Origin: Pleurobrachia bachei
Taxonomy: Eukaryota > Ctenophora > Tentaculata > Cydippida > Pleurobrachiidae
Assembly (NCBI GenBank): GCA_000695325.1
Contig: AVPN01000243.1
Location: 1 to 24,128, forward strand
Direction: 5' to 3'
Length of the DNA: 24,128 nucleotides
The notes below the pieces were generated by a model. It was not told the origin of the DNA. It worked only from the letters and a program-made list of their open reading frames with translations, and made no database searches. The translations under genes were made by a program, and so were the position numbers. Each line of letters starts with the position of its first letter. Position 1 is the stretch's first letter. Below, one piece after another: positions 1 through 8,519 of this stretch.

Positions 1-181
1 TTGGGATAGTTCCCCACTAACTCACCGTGCAGAGAACCGTGCTAGGAGCAGGCAGTCTACTGCAGTCCCTTTCAAGTGAAGGAAAACGAGTTGTCTGTAA
101 ATAAACTGTGTCAGTGCGGGATATAAACTGTCAATATTATTATTTATTATTATTACAGGGGACGGCTTCGTCCGGGTGACC

Positions 182-301
182 ATGGCCACCCTAGACGAAT
201 TCAAGGCCACGAATCCAAGTTCCAACATTCTGTCTACCGACCTGCCCGTCCCATGGCCCCAGTACTTTTCAGGAAATGGCCCCAGTACTTTTCATGATTA
301 G
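182..301 (+). other. Short ORF, possible first coding exon or retroelement remnant
   Basis: An ATG in a good context (gaccATGG) opens 39 codons beginning MATLDEFKATNPSS and stopping at TAG 299-301. It follows an acceptor-like ttattattacag at about 147-158. Codons are balanced and look coding-like, but I recognise no family. A 23-bp direct repeat covers its end, so the stop may come from a small local duplication. It could equally be a fragment of a retrotransposon gag start after a terminal repeat. Real status is uncertain. Confidence 0.15.
253..294. repeat. 23-bp direct repeat, two copies
   Basis: atggccccagtacttttca occurs at 253-271 and again at 276-294, a 23-bp period. Confidence 0.85.
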
Positions 302-1378
302 ACAAAAAACTATGACTTTTTGGCATTAAAACCAAAAAATGTTCTCGGGCTCCGCTGTCGCTTCGCCCAATCGATTCAATAGAAAACTAGGTTTATATCA
401 TGCCGTTACCAAAAAAATTGGCCCCACCACACTCCACAGACCAATTTCAAAACTTCCCTTACATGCCTGGACCCTGAGATGGGGGTTTCACCCCCATACC
501 CCCTGCCGCCCTTGGCCCCGGACACCCTGAACTACTGCCAGAGTACATTTTGGCACTTTATAGCCTTTAGATTCTTTATTATCCCTGGTTACTGGGTATT
601 TGTAGCTATGATTTAGAGTGTGGCCTTACATAATTATGCTACCAATTTCTCACCCTAAATTTTGCCCATCCCACCCTATCTTTGTAACCCTTTTACTTTA
701 CCGACCCGTTATCGGAGAAATTATTAAATAATGGGATTCTCCAGTGTAGCTCAGTTACTTGCAGGTTGCCACTGTCATACTTTCTAGTGGGGTTTAATAA
801 TTATTTCTTTCGAGCCTCGAGGCAGTTGCTACTGCAGTAATGGGGTCAACCTTGGAAGTAATATATATCATCCACGACGCATATATAAAACCTGATTTGA
901 AGAAACCCCCCTATCTTCGTGGAGTCTCCGGCCCCAGCAGCTCTCTGCAAGATATATTCTTCTTCCGATATTTGATCCGTTTATGTTGCAGAGCTTTGTT
1001 CACTGTGTCCTACTGAGCTGCTGCACTATCCTAATTGTTCTATAGACCCCAAACCCCCTACCGGAGCTCCCACATATACCGGTGGCCCGAACCCGTGTCG
1101 TCGCCCCTGCAACTAATGTTTGTTTAGGTATGCCTACACAATTTCAGTACCTGTCACTGTATAACAGTTACATGCATAGTCTCCTGAAAGTGTTATTTCA
1201 TGGCAGCTTTCATAGCTTGTTAGGGATGCATAAAATAATATGATGTTTAATAAACTGTTTATAAATTGTTTATGAAGCAATAGAAGTATTATATGAAGCT
1301 CTAGCAAGGAGAGCTCATATATCCGTTATATATCATGCCAGTATCTCTCTGTGTTATCATTATAGGCCTCTGGGTTGT

Positions 1379-1398
1379 CCACGTCACCTATGACGTCA
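1379..1398. promoter_or_regulatory. Paired UPRE-like and CRE-like sites
   Basis: CCACGTCA (1379-1386, reverse complement TGACGTGG, the XBP1/ATF6-type UPRE core) is followed four bases later by the palindromic CREB/ATF site TGACGTCA (1391-1398). The same two cores recur, further apart, in every copy of the downstream 2.7 kb repeat. The motifs are seen directly; their use is inferred. Confidence 0.35.
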
Positions 1399-2963
1399 CA
1401 TATACCGCCCTAGTGTATCATCACCAAATATAGACACGTCGACGCTGGCACGAAGTTGGGGGCCGCTCTGTATTTATCTCCCACACTCTCCAGCTTCCTT
1501 GTTGGCATCCCAGTTGCAGTCAGCAGTAATTTTGTACTTCCAGTGTCACTGTCAAAGTTATAAAACAAGAAATTAATGGTGGGAGTTTTGCGTTTCTTTC
1601 CTTTTTATTTTGACTTTCACCCTGCATATATATATTTTTCCGGTCTAATTTCTCAAAAAATAAATCTCGGAAAATTACCGTCAACAGAATCTTCTTCCCA
1701 TACTTGATGAACCTCTCATCACCACTATCTCTCAGAGTATTGGCCTGACCCTATTCTTTATGCGTGCAAGAACCGCATGCGAGAGCATTGACCTGACGGA
1801 ACAGGACTGAGGACTGTGCATGTGGAAATATATCGTTTCAGACACTCGGACGGGTTTTTGTTGCATGGTCACTGGTCAGATACCTAAGTGCCAACGGTCC
1901 AGTTTGTTTCTACTACAAACGAAACCATGCGTCGACGCTCGCACAATTATAATTAAGCTTGCAATGTGCAGGAGGGTGTGGAATACAACCTTTAACTCGA
2001 TTTGTACTCGCTTGGTATAACACTTCGCATAGTTCTATCTCCTGTTCTCTTTTTCATAACTCTCTTTTTATTTCTGATCTCTCTTTTTCTCTCACTTCTC
2101 GCATGAACTACCAAGTGACACTCTGAAAATATCTGTGCATAAATATTTTCGTGTGTTAAACGGTTAATCCAATTTTTGCTGTAACTGTTACACACTCCGC
2201 TGCGTAGCAAGTTTGGGCTTCGTAATTTTTCCGAAAACTTCTCTTTTACCATGCTGTAGGTACCTACCACCAAACATTTATTCAAGCTTTTAATCAATTC
2301 CTTCCAGTTCCCTTCCATGCTGTAGGTTCTAAACATTAAACATTTGTTCAAGTTTTGCAGAGAGTTCCCTTCTCTTTTACTGGAACCAATTATGTGTGAG
2401 TTCGAATGCAGTTATATGACCTGTTGAAAGGTAGAAATTAAGCCAGAAATATATTTTGCAGAGACTCTCTGCCAGAGAGGTACACTGTATCGCACACTGG
2501 CAGACAACAGTAAATTTCATCACTTCCAGATACATTGATACTGCACGTCTTATCTTACCGCTTCTCGTTTATAATGTCTTTTCTTCCTTTTTGTGTTTGT
2601 GCTGTGCACATGAATCGTTGAATTTTTGTTGAATTTATGTTGAAGTTGCCCGTTCATATTTAAGTTTTTCCCACTATGTTGTCACACAATTGTCTGCAAT
2701 ATTACCAAATTCCACGGATATATATGCCACCATCGTCCATCATGCATACCTCGAGCCTTAGGTTAAGGGACATCAGCCGTTGCAGGGCTTATCAATCAGT
2801 GAAAAGAGCTGATTCATCTGTGTTATTGCTTGCCTGTTTAAACCCTGAGTCTTTCTCGCAGCACAGGATCAATCGAGACGTGCAGTAATGTCCAAACGCT
2901 CTGGCTGGCACGAACATTTAAACATAATATCGATATAGTATTAGGCTCTGCAGAAGATCCTCT

Positions 2964-3008
2964 GGAATATTCTGCAGCATTCCGCTTGGAGTGTCTGCAT
3001 ATAAATTA
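2964..3008 (+). promoter_or_regulatory. Core-promoter-like block: HSE-like repeat plus TATA box (copy 1)
   Basis: ggaatattctgcagcattcc (2964-2983) contains GAA and TTC pentamers in the alternating spacing of a heat-shock element, with one degenerate pentamer. TATAAATTA follows at 3000-3008. A pyrimidine-rich leader (gttctgttgtctcgccc) lies 35-60 bp downstream, where a start site would be expected. No recognised gene follows; a 27-codon ATG frame begins at 3188. Confidence 0.3.
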
Positions 3009-3762
3009 CCCGCCGCCCTAGAATCTCAGAGTCTAATAGTCCAGTTCTGTTGTCTCGCCCTTTCTTTGCCCTTCCTTCGTTCTTGTTAAACTTGGAGGAT
3101 CGAACAAAGCAATGTTAATCAACAATTTATCGTGACTGTTGGTAAAACTTTGCAGTGCTTTATAGTACCTCACCTGCAGTGAAGATCATGGCTTGCAAAA
3201 TATTCAAAATATTCAACTGCTCCACCTGCCACCTGGGGTGCAAATATATTCTGAATATGATATTCACTTGAAAGACATTATTGTCATTTCATTTCCCAGA
3301 CCTTAGTGTAACTTTTAAACCCAAATCTGGCGGTGATAGATGCTGTTATAGGGCTTGAAACCTCGGTCCGGTCGTTCTTTTTCTAATTTGTAGCCGATTA
3401 TTTACGATTCCCATTCGAGGCAGCGTGAGCTCTAATAATACAAAGTGACGAATACGTAGTCATAATCAGAGCCACAATAAATTTTCTAAAAATGTTGCTA
3501 TCGGTAAAAATGTGACACATACAGTCAGTAATCTTGGTGGCACTTGTTTTAGGTGGCTTCACTGTGTACCTGCTTTCTTTCTTCCTGTCAGTCTGTCACT
3601 CTCAATCTCCCTCTATTTCACTCTCACGTTCCCTCTCTTTATCTCTATCATTTGCTCTTCTGAGGCATAGATCACTCATCGCATATTATGGGCGAAACCC
3701 CTCCCGATTTCATTTTCCTTGATTTGTTTTGTATGATTAGTCATCACCAGCACACATTTTCA

Positions 3763-3904
3763 TGACGTCATAAGCTCAAAGTCCGTGACTAATAACTATT
3801 GATGTAGCTGCTGACCTAGTAACCTGATGTTCTAAATATAATCCCGGAGAAAATATGCCCCTAGGCCCTAACTGATTCCTTACCGCCGTTGTAGGATGAC
3901 GTGG
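3763..3904. promoter_or_regulatory. CRE and UPRE-like sites, copy 1
   Basis: TGACGTCA at 3763-3770 and TGACGTGG at 3897-3904, the cores bound by CREB/ATF and XBP1/ATF6-type bZIP proteins. Two perfect 8-mers of related type within 142 bp, kept in all repeat copies, are suggestive but not proof of function. Confidence 0.3.
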
Positions 3905-5663
3905 AACTATAAGGGGATAATCCCGATCCGTTTCATGCCTTTTTATTGTGCATAAACACGAATATCTATCTGAAATAAATATCTAGTCATGTTTTCATAT
4001 TAATTCATTTAATTTAAATAATCTGGAATGTAATTCCCGTCTTTGCATGGGATATGGTTATGAAAATAGAAAAAGGTTAGCGGGGAAACATAGCATAATA
4101 ATGGAACATAATGCAGTTATTCTAGTTAAATGTTCGTGGGTGGAGGGTGCAAAATATAATATATTTTCTATTCGATTACCTCGATTATTCCCTCTCATCC
4201 CGTAGAACTATCAAATACGCCCCTTCGTTTGGAACGACCTTGCTGGTATAAAACTAGAAATTAATGGTGGGATTTTTGCGTTTCTTTCCTTTTTATTTTG
4301 ACTTTCACCCTGCATATATATATTTTTCCGGTCTAATTTCTCAAAAAATAAATCTCGGAAAATTACCGTCAACAGAATCTTCTTCCCATACTTGATGAAC
4401 CTCTCATCACCACTATCTCTCAGAGTATTGGCCTGACCCTATTCTTTATGCGTGCAAGAACCGCATGCGAAAACCGCGGTCAGAGCATTGACCTGACGGA
4501 ACAGGACTGAGGACTGTGCATGTGGAAATATATCGTTTCAGACACTCGGACGGGTTTTTGTTGCATGGTCACTGGTCAGATACCTAAGTGCCAACGGTCC
4601 AGTTTGTTTCTACTACAAACGAAACCATGCGTCGACGCTCGCACAATTATAATTAAGCTTGCAATGTGCAGGAGGGTGTGGAATACAACCTTTAACTCGA
4701 TTTGTACTCGCTTGGTATAACACTTCGCATAGTTCTATCTCCTGTTCTCTTTTTCATAACTCTCTTTTTATTTCTGATCTCTCCTTTTCTCTCACTTCTC
4801 GCATGAACTACCAAGTGACACTCTGAAAATATCTGTGCATAAATATTTTCGTGTGTTAAACGGTTAATCCAATTTTTGCTGTAACTGTTACACACTCCGC
4901 TGCGTAGCAAGTTTGGGCTTCGTAATTTTTCCGAAAACTTCTCTTTTACCATGCTGTAGGTACCTACCACCAAACATTTATTCAAGCTTTTAATCAATTC
5001 CTTCCAGTTCCCTTCCATGCTGTAGGTTCTAAACATTAAACATTTGTTCAAGTTTTGCAGAGAGTTCCCTTCTCTTTTACTGGAACCAATTATGTGTGAG
5101 TTCGAATGCAGTTATATGACCTGTTGAAAGGTAGAAATTAAGCCAGAAATATATTTTGCAGAGACTCTCTGCCAGAGAGGTACACTGTATCGCACACTGG
5201 CAGACAACAGTAAATTTCATCACTTCCAGATACATTGATACTGCACGTCTTATCTTACCGCTTCTCGTTTATAATGTCTTTTCTTCCTTTTTGTGTTTGT
5301 GCTGTGCACATGAATCGTTGAATTTTTGTTGAATTTATGTTGAAGTTGCCCGTTCATATTTAAGTTTTTCCCACTATGTTGTCACACAATTGTCTGCAAT
5401 ATTACCAAATTCCACGGATATATATGCCACCATCGTCCATCATGCATACCTCGAGCCTTAGGTTAAGGGACATCAGCCGTTGCAGGGCTTATCAATCAGT
5501 GAAAAGAGCTGATTCATCTGTGTTATTGCTTGCCTGTTTAAACCCTGAGTCTTTCTCGCAGCACAGGATCAATCGAGACGTGCAGTAATGTCCAAACGCT
5601 CTGGCTGGCACGAACATTTAAACATAATATCGATATAGTATTAGGCTCTGCAGAAGATCCTCT

Positions 5664-5708
5664 GGAATATTCTGCAGCATTCCGCTTGGAGTGTCTGCAT
5701 ATAAATTA
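5664..5708 (+). promoter_or_regulatory. HSE-like plus TATA block (copy 2)
   Basis: Exact counterpart of 2964-3008 in the second repeat copy. Confidence 0.3.
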
Positions 5709-6463
5709 CCCGCCGCCCTAGAATCTCAGAGTCTAATAGTCCAGTTCTGTTGTCTCGCCCTTTCTTTGCCCTTCCTTCGTTCTTGTTAAACTTGGAGGAT
5801 CGAACAAAGCAATGTTAATCAACAATTTATCGTGACTGTTGGTAAAACTTTGCAGTGCTTTATAGTACCTCACCTGCAGTGAAGATCATGGCTTGCAAAA
5901 TATTCAAAATATTCAACTGCTCCACCTGCCACCTGGGGTGCAAATATATTCTGAATATGATATTCACTTGAAAGACATTATTGTCATTTCATTTCCCAGA
6001 CCTTAGTGTAACTTTTAAACCCAAATCTGGCGGTGATAGATGCTGTTATAGGGCTTGAAACCTCGGTCCGGTCGTTCTTTTTCTAATTTGTAGCCGATTA
6101 TTTACGATTCCCATTCGAGGCAGCGTGAGCTCTAATAATACAAAGTGACGAATACGTAGTCATAATCAGAGCCACAATAAATTTTCTAAAAATGTTGCTA
6201 TCGGTAAAAATGTGACACATACAGTCAGTAATCTTGGTGGCACTTGTTTTAGGTGGCTTCACTGTGTACCTGCTTTCTTTCTTCCTGTCAGTCTGTCACT
6301 CTCAATCTCCCTCTATTTCACTCTCACGTTCCCTCTCTTTATCTCTATCATTTGCTCTTCTGAGGCATAGATCACTCATCGCATATTATGGGCGAAACCC
6401 CTCCCGATTTCATTTTCCTTGATTTGATTTTGTATGATTAGTCATCACCAGCACACATTTTCA

Positions 6464-6605
6464 TGACGTCATAAGCTCAAAGTCCGTGACTAATAACTAT
6501 TGATGTAGCTGCTGACCTAGTAACCTGATGTTCTAAATATAATCCCGGAGAAAATATGCCCCTAGGCCCTAACTGATTCCTTACCGCCGTTGTAGGATGA
6601 CGTGG
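6464..6605. promoter_or_regulatory. CRE and UPRE-like sites, copy 2
   Basis: TGACGTCA at 6464-6471 and TGACGTGG at 6598-6605. Confidence 0.3.
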
Positions 6606-7039
6606 AACTATAAGGGGATAATCCCGATCCGTTTCATGCCTTTTTATTGTGCATAAACACGAATATCTATCTGAAATAAATATCTAGTCATGTTTTCATA
6701 TTAATTCATTTAATTTAAATAATCTGGAATGTAATTCCCGTCTTTGCATGGGATATGGTTATGAAAATAGAAAAAGGTTAGCGGGGAAACATAGCATAAT
6801 AATGGAACATAATGCAGTTATTCTAGTTAAATGTTCGTGGGTGGAGGGTGCAAAATATAATATATTTTCTATTCGATTACCTCGATTATTCCCTCTCATC
6901 CCGTAGAACTATCAAATACGCCCCTTCGTTTGGAACGACCTTGCTGGATCGAGACGTGCAGTCCTGTCCAAACGCTCTGGCTGGCAAGAATAGTTAAACA
7001 TAATATCGATATAGTATTAGGCTCTGCAGAAGATCCTCT

Positions 7040-7084
7040 GGAATATTCTGCAGCATTCCGCTTGGAGTGTCTGCATATAAATTA
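7040..7084 (+). promoter_or_regulatory. HSE-like plus TATA block (copy 3)
   Basis: Third copy of the same block, 1.38 kb upstream of the peroxidasin start codon; TATAAATTA at 7076-7084. Confidence 0.3.
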
Positions 7085-7831
7085 CCCGCCGCCCTAGAAT
7101 CTCAGAGTCTAATAGTCCAGTTCTGTTGTCTCGCCCTTTCTTTGCCCTTCCTTCGTTCTTGTTAAACTTGGAGGATCGAACAAAGCAATGTTAATCAACA
7201 ATTTATCGTGACTGTTGGTAAAACTTTGCAGTGCTTTATAGTACCTCACCTGCAGTGAAGATCATGGCTTGCAAAATATTCAAAATATTCAACTGCTCCA
7301 CCTGCCACCTGGGGTGCAAATATATTCTGAATATGATATTCACTTGAAAGACATTATTGTCATTTCATTTCCCAGTGTAACTTTTAAACCCAAATCTGGC
7401 GGTGATAGATGCTGTTATAGGGCTTGAAACCTCGGTCCGGTCGTTCTTTTTCTAATTTGTAGCCGATTATTTACGATTCCCATTCGAGGCAGCGTGAGCT
7501 CTAATAATACAAAGTGACGAATACGTAGTCATAATCAGAGCCACAATAAATTTTCTAAAAATGTTGCTATCGGTAAAAATGTGACACATACAGTCAGTAA
7601 TCTTGGTGGCACTTGTTTTAGGTGGCTTCACTGTGTACCTGCTTTCTTTCTTCCTGTCAGTCTGTCACTCTCAATCTCCCTCTATTTCACTCTCACGTTC
7701 CCTCTCTTTATCTCTATCATTTGCTCTTCTGAGGCATAGATCACTCATCGCATATTATGGGCGAAACCCCTCCCGATTTCATTTTCCTTGATTTGTTTTG
7801 TATGATTAGTCATCACCAGCACACATTTTCA

Positions 7832-7973
7832 TGACGTCATAAGCTCAAAGTCCGTGACTAATAACTATTGATGTAGCTGCTGACCTAGTAACCTGATGTT
7901 CTAAATATAATCCCGGAGAAAATATGCCCCTAGGCCCTAACTGATTCCTTACCGCCGTTGTAGGATGACGTGG
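7832..7973. promoter_or_regulatory. CRE and UPRE-like sites, copy 3
   Basis: TGACGTCA at 7832-7839 and TGACGTGG at 7966-7973, about 490-635 bp upstream of the peroxidasin ATG. This makes it the copy best placed to act on that gene. Confidence 0.3.
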
Positions 7974-8315
7974 AACTATAAGGGGATAATCCCGATCCGT
8001 TTCATGCCTTTTTATTGTGCATAAACACGAATATCTATCTGAAATAAATATCTAGTCATGTTTTCATATTAATTCATTTAATTTAAATAATCTGGAATGT
8101 AATTCCCGTCTTTGCATGGGATATGGTTATGAAAATAGAAAAAGGTTAGCGGGGAAACATAGCATAATAATGGAACATAATGCAGTTATTCTAGTTAAAT
8201 GTTCGTGGGTGGAGGGTGCAAAATATAATATATTTTCTATTCGATTACCTCGATTATTCCCTCTCATCCCGTAGGACTATCAACTACTCCCCTTCGTTTG
8301 GAACGACCTTGCTGG

Positions 8316-8465
8316 TACCTCATTTCAACTTTGTCGTGATTCGCATAATTATATTGTTCGCCAAGCTTTGAGTCGAATGTTCAGATAATTCAAGCTCCAA
8401 TAATTGAAACTTGTACTCCAAATTGTAGTGTATAGTGTGTTGGGGAGTTGAGCTTGCGACGAGAA
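8316..8465 (+). promoter_or_regulatory. Unique 150-bp leader of the peroxidasin gene
   Basis: The only non-repeated sequence between the repeat array and the start codon. It holds a CCAAT string at 8397-8401 and AT-rich sequence. No clear TATA box is placed properly, so the transcription start could lie here or within repeat copy 3. Confidence 0.35.
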
Positions 8466-8519
8466 ATGCTACGGACAGTGGTTCTCTTATTAGCAGCTGC
8501 TACACTCGCCTTAGCACAG
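8466..8519 (+). CDS. PXDN-like: Peroxidasin exon 1: signal peptide
   Basis: ATG opens [18 protein letters not shown], a textbook signal peptide with one Arg, an Ala/Leu core and small residues before the likely cleavage after the Ala preceding Gln. The exon ends in phase 0 at cag|gtgcaa, a weak donor. Exon 2 continues with DQEVQTEE, already entering the first Ig domain. Having the signal peptide joined straight to Ig1 is the main reason I conclude that leucine-rich repeats are absent. Confidence 0.8.

Larger units (their letters stand above)
1..1558. other. Intergenic stretch upstream of the repeat array
   Basis: No coding exon can be defended over most of this stretch. It is AT-rich with scattered stops in all frames. 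Things seen: a TATA-like string at 881-890 followed by a C-rich tract near 905; an AT-rich block at 1220-1330; a C/G-rich patch at 460-530 resembling dispersed repeat; and a CRE/UPRE pair listed separately. The part at about 97-158 looks like a short intron or the end of a retroelement terminal repeat (gtaaat donor-like, ttattattacag acceptor-like), but nothing confirms either. Confidence 0.5.
1559..4246. repeat. 2.7 kb tandem repeat, copy 1
   Basis: The unit starts at tataaaac and ends at ttgctgg, and is followed head to tail by copy 2. The offset to copy 2 is 2688 bp at the left end and 2700 bp after a 12-bp insertion in copy 2 (aaaccgcggtca, near 4471-4482). Further differences from copy 2 are about three substitutions (near 1569, 1577 and 2083) and one extra A (near 6427), so identity is above 99.5%. 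It contains no convincing protein gene: the longest open frames are AT-rich and lack domains. An older, diverged ~70-bp duplication lies inside (about 2249-2357, around catgctgtaggt). Promoter-like motifs are listed separately. Confidence 0.95.
4247..6947. repeat. 2.7 kb tandem repeat, copy 2
   Basis: Nearly exact copy of 1559-4246, directly abutting it. It carries the 12-bp insertion near 4471 and one extra A in gatttgatttt near 6427. Such high identity implies a very recent duplication, recent homogenisation, or two haplotypes joined in the assembly. Confidence 0.95.
6948..8315. repeat. 2.7 kb tandem repeat, copy 3 (3' half only)
   Basis: Corresponds to copy-1 positions 2872-4246; the first ~1.3 kb of the unit is absent. 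The join after ttgctgg runs directly into atcgagacgtgcag. It has a 7-bp deletion near 7376 (cccagtgtaac instead of cccagaccttagtgtaac). Its core matches the other copies, but substitutions cluster at its two ends (6962-6995 and 8270-8290). Confidence 0.93.

Noticed and set aside
97-260. LTR retrotransposon end plus primer-binding site
   Set aside because: AATAAA-like and AT-rich terminal sequence is present, but no TGG-type primer-binding site, no paired repeat and no reverse-transcriptase sequence in the window.
1992-2351. 119-codon minus-strand open frame, repeated at 4692-5051
   Set aside because: Low-complexity Lys/Arg-rich product caused partly by an internal diverged DNA repeat (TYSM motif twice). 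No domain or splice context; identical in both copies simply because the DNA is duplicated.
3534-3722. 62-codon plus-strand frame with a hydrophobic, Ser-rich start, in all three repeat copies
   Set aside because: It opens at TTG, not ATG, and the apparent signal peptide comes from a CT-rich stretch. Not credible as a eukaryotic gene.
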